The notes: generated from the letters alone by a model not told the origin. Counted from the first letter of the stretch, positions 25,649-34,597 are shown. The stretch is 64,000 bases of DNA from Paucilactobacillus hokkaidonensis JCM 18461 (GCF_000829395.1 NZ_AP014680.1:2170001-2234000); one strand, 5' to 3'. Numbers and translations are program-made.

Positions 25649-25676
25649 TTTTTGGATCCAATGAAAGGAATTTATA

Positions 25677-26342
25677 ATGACATTTACTGATGAATTACAC
25701 GAATTAGCCCGACCATTATGGTTAAAAAGTTTTCAACATCCTTTTATTACTGAACTAGCCGCTGGTAAACTACCACTTGCCAAGTTTAAATTTTATCTCA
25801 AACAGGATAACTATTATTTAACTGAATTTGCCCAGCTACACGCAAAAATTGCTAGTCAACTATCCAACCCAATTGATCAACAAATTTTACTAGCAGGGGC
25901 AACTACAGAAAATAACGACGAAGCATTAATCAGAACACAAATGCTATCTAATTTAGATATTACATCAGAACAATTAAAACAAGCCACGCCGACTCCGGCT
26001 GCCTACAATTACGTTACCCACATGTATTATGAACTAACAATGGGTTCACCTGCTAGAGCAACCGCGGCATTGTTACCCTGTTATTGGCTTTATAGTGAAC
26101 TAGGAACCAAGTTAACCAAACAAGGATCACCAGTCCCAATTTATCAGCAATTCATCGACGGATATGCCGATACTATATTCACAGACAGCACTGATCAGAT
26201 GATTGCGTTAGTTGAACGACTGGCCCAACAATCCGGCCAGTCAGAACAAACCGCCATGAAAGACGCATTCTTAAAAAGCAGTACTTTCGAATTTCAATTT
26301 TGGCAGATGGCTTATCAACAAAAACAATGGTCATTTAGGTAA
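25677..26342 (+). CDS. tenA: Thiaminase II / aminopyrimidine aminohydrolase
   Basis: The 221-residue all-helical TenA protein has FYLKQDNYYLTEFAQ near residues 39-53 and the active-site Cys near 135 in LLPCYWLYSELG. The C-terminal region FEFQFWQMAY contains the conserved Glu. TenA hydrolyses degraded thiamin (aminomethyl-HMP) to HMP, feeding ThiD in the divergent operon. The start has AAAGGAATTTAT upstream. The gene is behind its own promoter and TPP riboswitch. No transporter gene such as thiT or ykoEDC lies beside it. Confidence 0.95.
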   Translation: MTFTDELHELARPLWLKSFQHPFITELAAGKLPLAKFKFYLKQDNYYLTEFAQLHAKIASQLSNPIDQQILLAGATTENNDEALIRTQMLSNLDITSEQLKQATPTPAAYNYVTHMYYELTMGSPARATAALLPCYWLYSELGTKLTKQGSPVPIYQQFIDGYADTIFTDSTDQMIALVERLAQQSGQSEQTAMKDAFLKSSTFEFQFWQMAYQQKQWSFR

Positions 26343-26427
26343 AACTTGAGGTCAAAATATTTTATTTGCATGCTAAAGTTGCGTTAAACTTAACTCAGTA
26401 AATAAATGAACTATGGAGGATCACTCA

Positions 26428-27279
26428 ATGCAATCAATTACAGATACTTATACACTTAACAACGGCATTAAAATTCCAATCGTTGGCTTTGGTACTTGGC
26501 AAACACCAGATGGTGACATTGCTTACAAATCAGTTAAAACTGCTCTTAGTGATGGTTACCGGCACATTGACACAGCTGCCGCCTATGGCAACGAAGAAAG
26601 TGTCGGTCGTGGAATTAAAGACAGCGGTGTTGATCGCCATGATATTTTTTTAACCACTAAATTATGGAACGAAAACCACGGGTATGAAGCTACCAAAAAA
26701 GCAATCGAAACTTCATTACAAAAACTAGGTACTGATTATGTGGACCTTTATTTGATTCATTGGCCTAATCCACTAACATTTCGCGATAATGAAACCGAAG
26801 TTCGTGCAGGTACTTGGCGTGCTATGGAAGAAATTTATAAAGATGGTAAGGCACGAGCAATTGGTATTTCAAACTTTCGACCACGTCATCTAGAAAGCCT
26901 GATGCAAACTGCAACTATTAAACCGGCAGTTAATCAAAATTATTTAAACCCCAGTGACTTACAGCCAGAGATTCAAGCAGCTAACGCAAAATACAATATT
27001 TTGAACGAAGCATATAGCCCACTTGGTACCGGAGACCTCTTACAAAATCCAACACTACAAGCAATCGCCAAAAAGTATGATCGCAGTGTTGCACAAATTA
27101 CCTTACGATGGTCATTGGAACATGGCTTCTTACCACTACCAAAATCGATTCATGCTGATCGAATTCAGCAAAATACTGATCTATTTGATTTTGAGTTGAG
27201 CATTCCAGATATGAAAAAAATTGATTCATTACACGGTAGTGGAAGACTAGCAACAGATCCTGACACAGCTAAATTTTAA
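26428..27279 (+). CDS. Aldo/keto reductase
   Basis: The 283-residue NADPH-dependent oxidoreductase belongs to the AKR5-like group. The catalytic tetrad is visible as Asp and Tyr in HIDTAAAYGNEE, Lys in TTKLWNENHG and His in LYLIHWPNP. The C-terminal PLPKSIHADRIQQN is the usual NADP-binding signature. It probably reduces aldehydes or ketones such as glyoxals or 2,5-diketo-gluconate-like compounds; the substrate is unknown. The start is ATG 26428, nine bases after GGAGG; the ATG at 26413 overlaps that site. It is monocistronic and ends at a strong terminator shared with the convergent MFS gene. Confidence 0.93.
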   Translation: MQSITDTYTLNNGIKIPIVGFGTWQTPDGDIAYKSVKTALSDGYRHIDTAAAYGNEESVGRGIKDSGVDRHDIFLTTKLWNENHGYEATKKAIETSLQKLGTDYVDLYLIHWPNPLTFRDNETEVRAGTWRAMEEIYKDGKARAIGISNFRPRHLESLMQTATIKPAVNQNYLNPSDLQPEIQAANAKYNILNEAYSPLGTGDLLQNPTLQAIAKKYDRSVAQITLRWSLEHGFLPLPKSIHADRIQQNTDLFDFELSIPDMKKIDSLHGSGRLATDPDTAKF

Positions 27280-27310
27280 ATATATGTTATAAATTGCTCT
27301 GTTTAACTAC

Positions 27311-27355
27311 AAAAATAGGAGAATCGGCCTAATTTGGCTTCATTCTCCTATTTTT
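27311..27355. terminator. Bidirectional terminator between aldo/keto reductase and MFS gene
   Basis: AAAAATAGGAGAAT and ATTCTCCTATTTTT form a perfect 14-pair stem with A and T tracts at the ends, serving both convergent genes. Confidence 0.9.
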
Positions 27356-27364
27356 GCGCTCAAT

Positions 27365-28537
27365 TTACTCAATTTGTTTCAATTTTAATGTTAATCCAAC
27401 CGCAATCACGCCCATGATAGCGCCTGCATACGGTGTCCAACCCAAGCTACTCAATTGAACCACTTGGCTACCCAATCCCGAGCCCACCATAATTCCAATA
27501 TTAAACGCAGAAATATTTAGTGCGGAAGCTAATCCAATATCTTTTGGATGGCTTTTTTCAGCGAGTTGAACAATTAATAATTGCTCGCCTGGCACATTCA
27601 TGAAGGCAAATAGCCCAAGAAACAGCGTCATCAATAATCCGAGCCATTTTAAATGAATAAAGATCCCTAATAATACCAATGAAACTGTCAGTAATGAAAA
27701 CATCCATCCTAGCGCAGTAACTGGGTTAGCATCTGCTACTCTCCCACCAATTGTATTTCCAATTGCCACCATTAGACCATAAGCAATTAAGATGATAACA
27801 ATATTGTCCGCACTAAAGTGCATTAGTTGGGATAAAATCGGACTGATATACGTATAACTAGTAAACGTACTACCATAGCCAAACACAGTTAATGGTAATG
27901 CTAATAATATCTTTTTATCAGTTATTAGTTTACCAATGGAACCAAACTTAATTTTTCCACCAATTGGTAAATTACGGGGTACCAAAACCCAATTAGCAAT
28001 CATGCTAATTAAGCCGATCAGTGCTAAAAATAAAAATGACATCCGCCAACCAAAGTGTTGCCCAATAAATGTTCCTAGCGGCACGCCAGTAACTGTTGCT
28101 ACCGTCAAACCGGTGAACATCATGGCAATTGCGCTTGCCCGTTTAGATGGTGCAACTACGTCAGCTGCGATCACGCTTGAAACGGACATAAACAAACCAT
28201 GAACCAAGGCTGCGATAATTCGACCAGCAAGTAACCAGAAAAAATTAGTTGCGCTGGCAGCCAATACGTTTCCAATAATGTAAACTAGCATCAACCCGGC
28301 CATTAAAGTATGCCGATTCCATTGAGTAGTTAGCTTTGTTAAAACAGGTGCCCCAATCATGACCCCAAACGCATAAACCGACACTGTTAAGCTGGCAACA
28401 CTGAGTGTGACATTGAAACTATTCACCAGTAGCGGCAACAGCCCAACACTGATAAACTCTGTTGATCCAATGGCGAATGCACTAATTGCCAGCGACCAAA
28501 GTGTTAAAGTTGAATTGAATTTTTTACTTGTTTCCAT
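27365..28537 (-). CDS. MFS transporter (DHA1/AraJ-like)
   Basis: The 390-residue protein has about 12 membrane segments. It starts near LWSLAISAFAIGSTEF, a hallmark of AraJ/YdhP-like efflux permeases, and contains the MFS motif LTKLTTQWNRHTLM after segment 2. It probably exports a sugar, drug or metabolite by proton antiport. The start is ATG 28537, preceded by AGGAGGTTATCAA. The HxlR-type regulator upstream on the same strand is a plausible controller. Pairs of HxlR regulator and AraJ-like permease are common in Firmicutes. Confidence 0.88.
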   Translation of the reverse strand: METSKKFNSTLTLWSLAISAFAIGSTEFISVGLLPLLVNSFNVTLSVASLTVSVYAFGVMIGAPVLTKLTTQWNRHTLMAGLMLVYIIGNVLAASATNFFWLLAGRIIAALVHGLFMSVSSVIAADVVAPSKRASAIAMMFTGLTVATVTGVPLGTFIGQHFGWRMSFLFLALIGLISMIANWVLVPRNLPIGGKIKFGSIGKLITDKKILLALPLTVFGYGSTFTSYTYISPILSQLMHFSADNIVIILIAYGLMVAIGNTIGGRVADANPVTALGWMFSLLTVSLVLLGIFIHLKWLGLLMTLFLGLFAFMNVPGEQLLIVQLAEKSHPKDIGLASALNISAFNIGIMVGSGLGSQVVQLSSLGWTPYAGAIMGVIAVGLTLKLKQIE

Positions 28538-28571
28538 TTGATAACCTCCTAGTATTAAGCATAGGATTGTT

Positions 28572-28599
28572 AGTATAGCGGTTATCAATGGGCAAACAA
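28572..28599 (-). promoter_or_regulatory. Putative promoter of the MFS gene
   Basis: On the minus strand TTGTTT (28594-28599) and TATACT (28572-28577) are 16 bases apart, in the 125-bp gap between the HxlR gene and the MFS gene. A motif TTACTTTTAGGTAAC just upstream has short inverted ends and could be an operator. Confidence 0.5.
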
Positions 28600-28662
28600 G
28601 TACGGACTTTGAAGTTAGATAGTTACCTAAAAGTAAGAATTAAGTCAGTATGGGTCTTGGAA

Positions 28663-29052
28663 CTAACTAGTTTTTTGATAAAACTCACTGTTAGTATCCA
28701 ATAAATCGATTTGATTACCAGCTGCTCGCTGCTTATCAATGTATCTTTCACCCCAGCTGCACATCGCACTAGTTACTTTTGCTAGTGTCTTGCCATATTC
28801 GGTTAAACAATATTCAACTTTTGGTGGAATTTGGGGATAGACATGGCGTGTGATAATATCATCACTTTCCAACTCGCGCAACTGTTGAGTTAGCATCTTT
28901 TGACTTATGTTTGGGATTGCCCGAATCAATTCGCCATTGCGCATTGCTTGGCAATTTAAATGACATAAAATTATTGGTTTCCACTTACCACTAATAACGG
29001 CCATTGTTGCCTCAACCCCGATATTATAGGTAGTTATTTGTTGTACATCCAT
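28663..29052 (-). CDS. HxlR-family winged-helix regulator
   Basis: The 129-residue protein has the HxlR winged-helix layout: VISGKWKPIILCHL, RNGELIRAIPNISQKMLTQQLRELE as the recognition region, and YCLTEYGKTL in the wing. A cysteine in ILCHL and another in SAMCSWGE could sense electrophiles or redox, as in some HxlR proteins. It lies upstream of the MFS permease, and the divergent gene is the rRNA methyltransferase. It probably regulates the permease and itself. No strong Shine-Dalgarno is seen beyond AAAGGTTGCG. Confidence 0.9.
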   Translation of the reverse strand: MDVQQITTYNIGVEATMAVISGKWKPIILCHLNCQAMRNGELIRAIPNISQKMLTQQLRELESDDIITRHVYPQIPPKVEYCLTEYGKTLAKVTSAMCSWGERYIDKQRAAGNQIDLLDTNSEFYQKTS

Positions 29053-29083
29053 TATGTCGCAACCTTTCTAATTTCGTTTCGTT

Positions 29084-29119
29084 ATGATACTATACCATCT
29101 TAGGAGCATTTGGTATCAT
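29084..29119. promoter_or_regulatory. Inverted repeat upstream of the HxlR gene (candidate operator)
   Basis: ATGATAC (29084-29090) and GTATCAT (29113-29119) form a seven-base inverted repeat 22 bases apart, located 32 bases upstream of the HxlR start and before the divergent methyltransferase gene. The spacing suits a regulator dimer pair. Confidence 0.4.
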
Positions 29120-29186
29120 TCAAACACTTATGACGTAAAATGAGTTCATCAACCTGATGAATTTATTGATAAAAAAGGACACTTAC

Positions 29187-30596
29187 ATGTATAAAAAACA
29201 ATCAAATTTTAATCGACGTACAGATGATCAACCCGTAGAAACTAACATTGGTGATCGCTTTCCTCTTACCATTAAACGACTCGGAATTAATGGTGAAGGC
29301 ATCGGGTATTACAAACGTAAAATCTGCTTTGTTCCCAACGCTCTACCTGATGAAGTGGTTGTCGTTGAAGTAACTGAATCCAACTCACGATTTTTACGTG
29401 GTAAAATTCATAGTATTCGAGAAGCAAGCGAGTATCGAATTGAACCTCGTGATTCATATGCGGACAATGTCGGTGGCTTTGAGTTAGAACACCTTGCTTA
29501 CTCGCAACAACTGGAATTCAAACGCGATTTAATTCAACAATCACTCGAGAAGTTTAAGCCTCGTGGCTTTCAAAACTATAAAATCAAACGAACGCTCGGA
29601 ATGGACCATCCATATGAATATCGTAACAAAGCCCAATTTCAAGTGCGTATCTTAGATGGTCATGTTGCGGCTGGATTATTTAAAACTGGTAGTCATGATC
29701 TAGTTGATTTGCCCACTTGTTCAGTCCAAATCCCTGTCACCATGAAGGTGATGCGGCAAATGGTCAAACTCATTGAAGAACTTAACATTCCAATTTATGA
29801 TGAAGAACAACATTCTGGAATCATTAAGACATTGGTTGTTCGGGTAGCGCACGGAACTGGTGAAGTTCAATTAACAATCATCACTAATTCGCCTAAATTA
29901 CCGCATAAGCGCGAATTACTGGCAGCAATCGATGAACAGTTACCAGAAGTAACATCAGTGATGCAAAACATTAACAAGGGTGAAACACCACTTATTTGGG
30001 GCGAACAAACGGTGCATTTAGCTGGCCAAGAAGCAATCACTGAAACTATTGGTGACCTCGCTTTTCGCCTATCTGCACGAGCATTCTTACAACTTAACCC
30101 ATTCCAAACTAAAGTTTTGTATGACGAAACTGCTAAGGCACTAGATTTGCACTCAGATGAAAATTTAGTTGATGCCTATGCGGGAATTGGAACTATTGGA
30201 CTGACATTGGCTGATAAAGTTAAGCAAGTTCGTGGAATGGAAATTATCAAAGATGCTGTGGATGATGCCAATTTTAATGCCCAACAAAATGGCATTGAGA
30301 ATGCCATTTACGAAGTTGGAACGGCCGAAGAACTCATGCCGCAATGGGTAGATGATGGCTTTTTCATTGATGCATTAGTTGTTGATCCCCCTCGTGCAGG
30401 CCTGGATCAAAAATTAATTGATAGCATTTTAAATGCTCGACCAGAAAAGTTTGTCTATGTTTCATGTAATCCGTCGACGCTTGCACGTGATTTAGTAACG
30501 TTAACGAAACAATATAAAGTTGAATATATGCAACCAGTTGATATGATGCCACAAACACCTAAGTGTGAAGTGGTTGTTAAATTGGTTAGAATCTAA
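29187..30596 (+). CDS. rlmD: 23S rRNA (uracil-5-)-methyltransferase, RumA/RlmCD type
   Basis: The 469-residue SAM-dependent enzyme has an N-terminal TRAM domain (about residues 20-75, LGINGEGIGYYKRKICFVPNAL in outline). The methyltransferase domain contains FLQLNPFQTKVLY, DAYAGIGTIGL, DPPRAGLD and the catalytic Cys in YVSCNPSTLARDL. It methylates uridines in 23S rRNA; in Firmicutes one such enzyme (RlmCD) can serve two sites. The four cysteines that hold an Fe-S cluster in E. coli RlmD are absent from the corresponding N-terminal region. The start is ATG 29187 with AAAGGAC upstream. A terminator shared with the convergent glycosyltransferase gene follows. Confidence 0.93.
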   Translation: MYKKQSNFNRRTDDQPVETNIGDRFPLTIKRLGINGEGIGYYKRKICFVPNALPDEVVVVEVTESNSRFLRGKIHSIREASEYRIEPRDSYADNVGGFELEHLAYSQQLEFKRDLIQQSLEKFKPRGFQNYKIKRTLGMDHPYEYRNKAQFQVRILDGHVAAGLFKTGSHDLVDLPTCSVQIPVTMKVMRQMVKLIEELNIPIYDEEQHSGIIKTLVVRVAHGTGEVQLTIITNSPKLPHKRELLAAIDEQLPEVTSVMQNINKGETPLIWGEQTVHLAGQEAITETIGDLAFRLSARAFLQLNPFQTKVLYDETAKALDLHSDENLVDAYAGIGTIGLTLADKVKQVRGMEIIKDAVDDANFNAQQNGIENAIYEVGTAEELMPQWVDDGFFIDALVVDPPRAGLDQKLIDSILNARPEKFVYVSCNPSTLARDLVTLTKQYKVEYMQPVDMMPQTPKCEVVVKLVRI

Positions 30597-30597
30597 T

Positions 30598-30636
30598 AAA
30601 AAGCTTTTATCTGAAAAATCCAGATAAAAACTTTTT
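30598..30636. terminator. Bidirectional terminator between rlmD and the glycosyltransferases
   Basis: AAAAAGCTTTTATCTG and CAGATAAAAACTTTTT pair over most of their length around a seven-base loop, with A and T tracts on both sides. Confidence 0.82.
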
Positions 30637-30638
30637 AA

Positions 30639-32156
30639 TTAGCCTTTAGAATTAACTATTTGCCACTGTTGCCAAATAGTTTCAGCATTAAATTGCTCAC
30701 TCGATTGATAGGCATTCGTACTTAATTCTTGTAATCGAGTCTGATCATTTAGCACCAATATAGCTTGCTTAACTAATTTAGTAACATTATTTTGCGGAAT
30801 CAAATATCCATTTTGACCCTCACTGATAATTTCACCTGGTCCGTAGTTATAATCATAACTCAATACTGGCACACCGTGACTCAGTGCTTCCACCATTGCC
30901 AACGGTTGCCCATCAACATTACTAGTATCAATAAACAATTGTGCCTGATCATAAGCAGACTGAAGGTCAATTTGGTATCCAGCAAAAGTAACTAATCCTG
31001 GTTCATCTAATTTTAGATCAACCACTTGCTGTTTAAACTGATCAACTTCACTAGCTACTCCATAACCATAAATAGTTAGCGTTGCATCAGCTATTTTTTG
31101 GTGAATTAATTTAAAGACTTGCAATAGCTGATCAATTTGTTTATCAAACCCTAATCGACCAACTGAAATAATATGGTGTTGGGTTCGTTCTTTAACCACT
31201 ACTTTTTGTTCAATCGGATCGGCAATTGCACCTGAAACAGCATAAATCGGTAGTTTTTTATCGTTCAATCGCTTTAATAAATCGCCTTGCTGGGCCTTCG
31301 TCATGACAATTACGCCATCTAATTGCTTCTTACCTGCTGGACTGAATGGATACTGATATAAATTATTTAATTGACCATTGACAGGATTCTTTGCATCTTG
31401 TGAGTGGTTAATTGGTAACCAAAGATATTTTTTGGCCTTTGCCTTACTATTTAATACGGGTAAATTGGCCATCGCTGGTCGATCAGCAATAAAACTAACT
31501 GGTTCATCTGACTGGTTAGCAAGTTCTTCTAAGAAAAATGCAAATAAATCGTCCAATGAATTAAAATAGCGATCCCGTCCACGATAATTCAATAAATGAT
31601 TCAACGAATTAATTGGCGTATTTTCAGTCGATTTAACAAAATACTGTTCCATATAGCGTTGTCCATCCGGACGATATAACAAAGTATAAAACATGCTGCC
31701 ATCTTGCCCGTAAAATTCATCAGCAGCTTTGAAACCACGAATGTCATATCGGCTACGTAAATTAAGATTGCCAGATGCATCAAAATAATCGATGTGATTA
31801 ATTTGTGCAACGGTCCCAGAAGCGAAATGAATTTCACACACTAACCGACTGCCATCCTTTACTTCACGAAAATTATTACCAGTCCCTACTTGATACTCAA
31901 TTGGTAATTTTAAATCGTCAATTTTTAAAGCATGGCCTACATAGTCATCAGTTTGCGCAAAAAAGTCGAACATATTGATGACATTAGTGTCCTTTAAGCC
32001 AAACTTTTTAATTGTTTGATGCAATACTAAATCGAAATCACGGGTCACAATTTTAGCCGGTGAATGGTACTGTTCAAACAATTTAACGCGTTTAATTTCA
32101 GCATGTTCAACACTTGAATTTTGGTTCAATAAATACTGATTAACAAAATAGTACAT
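30639..32156 (-). CDS. GT4 glycosyltransferase, TagE/Gtf type (second of pair)
   Basis: The 505-residue protein has an N-terminal extended beta-sheet region (DUF1975-like, about residues 50-200, with YDIRGFKAADEFYGQDG) and a C-terminal GT4 domain. The GT4 motifs are VGRLGFDKQIDQLL, FAGYQIDLQSAY and the donor-binding EALSHGVPVLSYDYNYGPGEII, which is an EX7E-like region with changes. It resembles TagE of teichoic acid glucosylation and the GtfA/GtfB pair that O-glycosylates surface proteins in lactobacilli. It starts two bases after the stop of its partner, preceded by GAGGAGGTCC. Which of the two is catalytic, or whether both are, is not settled here. Confidence 0.88.
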   Translation of the reverse strand: MYYFVNQYLLNQNSSVEHAEIKRVKLFEQYHSPAKIVTRDFDLVLHQTIKKFGLKDTNVINMFDFFAQTDDYVGHALKIDDLKLPIEYQVGTGNNFREVKDGSRLVCEIHFASGTVAQINHIDYFDASGNLNLRSRYDIRGFKAADEFYGQDGSMFYTLLYRPDGQRYMEQYFVKSTENTPINSLNHLLNYRGRDRYFNSLDDLFAFFLEELANQSDEPVSFIADRPAMANLPVLNSKAKAKKYLWLPINHSQDAKNPVNGQLNNLYQYPFSPAGKKQLDGVIVMTKAQQGDLLKRLNDKKLPIYAVSGAIADPIEQKVVVKERTQHHIISVGRLGFDKQIDQLLQVFKLIHQKIADATLTIYGYGVASEVDQFKQQVVDLKLDEPGLVTFAGYQIDLQSAYDQAQLFIDTSNVDGQPLAMVEALSHGVPVLSYDYNYGPGEIISEGQNGYLIPQNNVTKLVKQAILVLNDQTRLQELSTNAYQSSEQFNAETIWQQWQIVNSKG

Positions 32157-32158
32157 TA

Positions 32159-33700
32159 TTATTGGACCTCCTCTTGTGTTGTGTCATCGATTAACGTTTG
32201 CCATTTTTTCATCACATTGGTTTCAGAAAAGCGTGCACTATCTTGATATGCATGTTTACTAAAGTCGGCTAATTTTGCCTGATCACTAAGTAACGAAATA
32301 ATAGCATTGGCCAACCCATCAATATCACCATCTTGCGTTAAAATACCATCCTGTCCATCAATAACAACATCGGCGGGACCATATTTAATATCATTGGCCA
32401 CGATTGGTAAACCATGCGATTGTGCTTCAACCAAGGACAACGGTAGACCCTCGGCTCGACTAGGTAAGATTAAAAGCTGCGCCGCATCATAAACTTTAGC
32501 AACGTCATTGGTATAGCCGCGGAAAGTAATTGAGTTAGTCAATTGCGCTTTTTTAGCCTGTTCCTTTAGTTTCTTTCCAGTATCACCATTTTCATAACCC
32601 CAAAAATCAAGTGTTGCTTGTGGAAATTTAGCTGCTACCTGCTCCCATGCCTTAATCAAATGATCCTGTTGCTTTTCAGGTGACAGCCGCGCCACCATGA
32701 CCACATTGTATGGTGTTCGCTCTTTGAAATCAATTGGTGTTGCATTCAACGTTTTAGCCGGCACAATGGGGCCTGGAATTTGATAAATCTTCGTTTTGCC
32801 ATTTTCAAATCGATCAACTACATCTTTTTGTTGCTGAGTGGTTAAACAAATAACTCCATCCCAATCCGCAAAATGATTTAATCCCCAAGCGTAGTTGTAA
32901 TTTAAAGTTGAATGTAACATGTCACTGGGATCATTAACATGATCATTGTGTAATTGACAAACCCGGAAAACGCGATGCTCCATGTGAGTAACAGCCCATC
33001 CCAGTTCAAAAACACGGTCAATAATAAAGTTCACACTTTGATCCTTGGCTTGTTGCTGATCAATAACTAACTGATCATAGAAAAAACGCGTTAATTCATC
33101 AAAATCATTAAATTGATAGTCTGCACCATGAAAATCAAATAGATGGTACGCCTCTTTTTTATTACCACGTCGATTTAATAAATTTGATTTTTGGATTGCA
33201 ATGCTTCCGTTTGGCCGTAAATAATTTTCAGTCGCTATTTTCCCATCCCAGTCATAAACTTGTTCCACTGAAATAAAACCGCGAAAATCATACCAATCAA
33301 CTTTGAGTAATTTACCGAAATGATCAAAGTATTGTACATTTTCAATTCGTTTATTTATCTCGCTGTGGCGCCTGATAAATAGCATGCGCTGCTTGTCTTG
33401 ATAAAAATTATAATTAATCCCATCAGCGACTCGCTTCCAGCTTGAATCAATCTGCAAATCTTGAATCATCACCGACGAACCATTAATTTCTCTAGCATCT
33501 TGAAAATAATCAAATAAATTAATTAATTGACGATCATCTATTCCGGCCTCACGCGTGACTTCATGTAAATCCGTAGCATATTGCCGCGTCACAATTGTGG
33601 CCGGTACTTTAAATTGATTAAATAAATTTAACCGCTTAATTTGAGCGTGTTCAATTCCTGATTTTTTTCTTTGAATATTGTCATTCAGAAAATAAAACAT
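32159..33700 (-). CDS. GT4 glycosyltransferase, TagE/Gtf type (first of pair)
   Basis: The 513-residue protein has the same architecture as its downstream partner: a beta-sheet add-on domain (about 60-210, YDFRGFISVEQVYDWDG) followed by a GT4 fold. Motifs are MVARLSPEKQQDHLI, FRGYTNDVAKVY, LPSRAEGLPLSLVEAQSHGLP and KYGPADVV. The complete RAEGLPLSLVEA motif suggests this member is catalytically competent. The donor is probably UDP-sugar and the acceptor a wall teichoic acid or Ser-rich surface protein. AAGGTGGAAGGCAA precedes the ATG. The two genes form one operon behind the promoter at 33766-33794. Confidence 0.9.
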   Translation of the reverse strand: MFYFLNDNIQRKKSGIEHAQIKRLNLFNQFKVPATIVTRQYATDLHEVTREAGIDDRQLINLFDYFQDAREINGSSVMIQDLQIDSSWKRVADGINYNFYQDKQRMLFIRRHSEINKRIENVQYFDHFGKLLKVDWYDFRGFISVEQVYDWDGKIATENYLRPNGSIAIQKSNLLNRRGNKKEAYHLFDFHGADYQFNDFDELTRFFYDQLVIDQQQAKDQSVNFIIDRVFELGWAVTHMEHRVFRVCQLHNDHVNDPSDMLHSTLNYNYAWGLNHFADWDGVICLTTQQQKDVVDRFENGKTKIYQIPGPIVPAKTLNATPIDFKERTPYNVVMVARLSPEKQQDHLIKAWEQVAAKFPQATLDFWGYENGDTGKKLKEQAKKAQLTNSITFRGYTNDVAKVYDAAQLLILPSRAEGLPLSLVEAQSHGLPIVANDIKYGPADVVIDGQDGILTQDGDIDGLANAIISLLSDQAKLADFSKHAYQDSARFSETNVMKKWQTLIDDTTQEEVQ

Positions 33701-33765
33701 TTGCCTTCCACCTTTTCAATTAGGTTCAATTTGGATCGAATGTCACCTGTAACTTATACATGTTT

Positions 33766-33794
33766 ATTCTACGTGTTCGCACCAGTTTGTTCAA
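33766..33794 (-). promoter_or_regulatory. Promoter of the glycosyltransferase pair
   Basis: On the minus strand TTGAAC (33789-33794) and TAGAAT (33766-33771) are 17 bases apart, giving a leader of about 60 nt before the first start codon. Confidence 0.65.
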
Positions 33795-33885
33795 ATACCG
33801 TTGGTGAAAATAAACGATTTATATGTAAAAATTCCACGATTATTCATAAATGACCAAGTTAGTTTAGGATTGTAGTTCATGTTTC

Positions 33886-34124
33886 TTTGGTTAGCCGAAA
33901 TGTGCTCCCAGCCGCAAAAACTTCCATGTAACAATAAAACTAACAACATGATTCAAAAATCAAATCATGTTGGTCACGTCACTGATTTTTTATTGTCGAA
34001 ACGTGTAAATGGCCGCAGAAGCTTAGGCATAACCCCCGTAACGAACAACATGATTCAAAATTCGAATCATATTGTTCGTTACGGGATTACGCTACAGCTT
34101 CTTAACGCGGTCATTTACACTCTG
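33886..34124. repeat. Inverted-repeat elements E6a (partial) and E6b (full) in tandem
   Basis: E6b (33989-34124) begins TTTATTGTCGAAACGTG. It has arms GTGTAAATGGCCGC/GCGGTCATTTACAC, AGAAGCT/AGCTTCT, CCCGTAACGAACAA/TTGTTCGTTACGGG, and ends CACTCTG. E6a (33886-33988) has a left end GAAATGTGC and an inner hairpin ACAACATGATT/AATCATGTTG but no matching right outer arm. This pair lies between divergent genes, unlike most other copies. Apart from the promoter and these repeats I see nothing in the 495-bp gap. Confidence 0.85.
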
Positions 34125-34195
34125 TTCAATATAATTCCTTCCCTTTCTTCATTATGTTATGATGAACAAATAATCAAGAGGAGGACGCCGACCCA

Positions 34196-34597
34196 ATGCA
34201 AGATCCATTTAAAAATCAAAATGATCCTGACAACCAAAATCAGAATCCACTTTCAAATTTACCATTACCGCCAAACTATGCAACCGTTGTAAATCCTGAG
34301 AATGGACAAGTTCGCGTTGCTAAAGTTGGAATTTCATGGACTACTCTTTGGTTTGGACCCATTCCAGCTATGATGCGTGGCGACTGGTATAATTTTGCAC
34401 TAATGATTGTACTAGATTTAATTTACGTAATGGGGATTTCAATGCTTAACGTACAAATTGCACTACCAATTCCAGCATTGGTATTTGGTCTAATTTATAA
34501 TTTAATGTATTTTAGACATCAATTTACCTTAGGCTTTCAGCCTGCCGATAAACATTCAAAAGAGCTTTTAATTAGAAGTAGGTACTGGAAAGAATAG
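34196..34597 (+). CDS. Small membrane protein, DUF2628-like
   Basis: The 133-residue protein has an Asn/Gln/Pro-rich cytoplasmic N-terminus (about 1-45) followed by a GISWTTLWFGPIPAMMRGDW segment and two membrane helices (about 75-110). The pattern Trp-x-x-x-x-FGPIPAxxRGDW with a C-terminal YNLMYFRHQFTLGFQPAD is that of DUF2628-type membrane proteins, whose role is unknown. GAGGAGGACG lies upstream of the ATG, at a slightly long spacing. The stop codon TAG is directly followed by AGTG, the tag of repeat element E7. It is convergent with pyrE. Confidence 0.75.
   Translation: MQDPFKNQNDPDNQNQNPLSNLPLPPNYATVVNPENGQVRVAKVGISWTTLWFGPIPAMMRGDWYNFALMIVLDLIYVMGISMLNVQIALPIPALVFGLIYNLMYFRHQFTLGFQPADKHSKELLIRSRYWKE

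Noticed and set aside
33879-34292. 137-aa plus-strand ORF overlapping the DUF2628-like gene
   Set aside because: It covers elements E6a and E6b and continues in another frame of the real gene, which has its own ribosome binding site.
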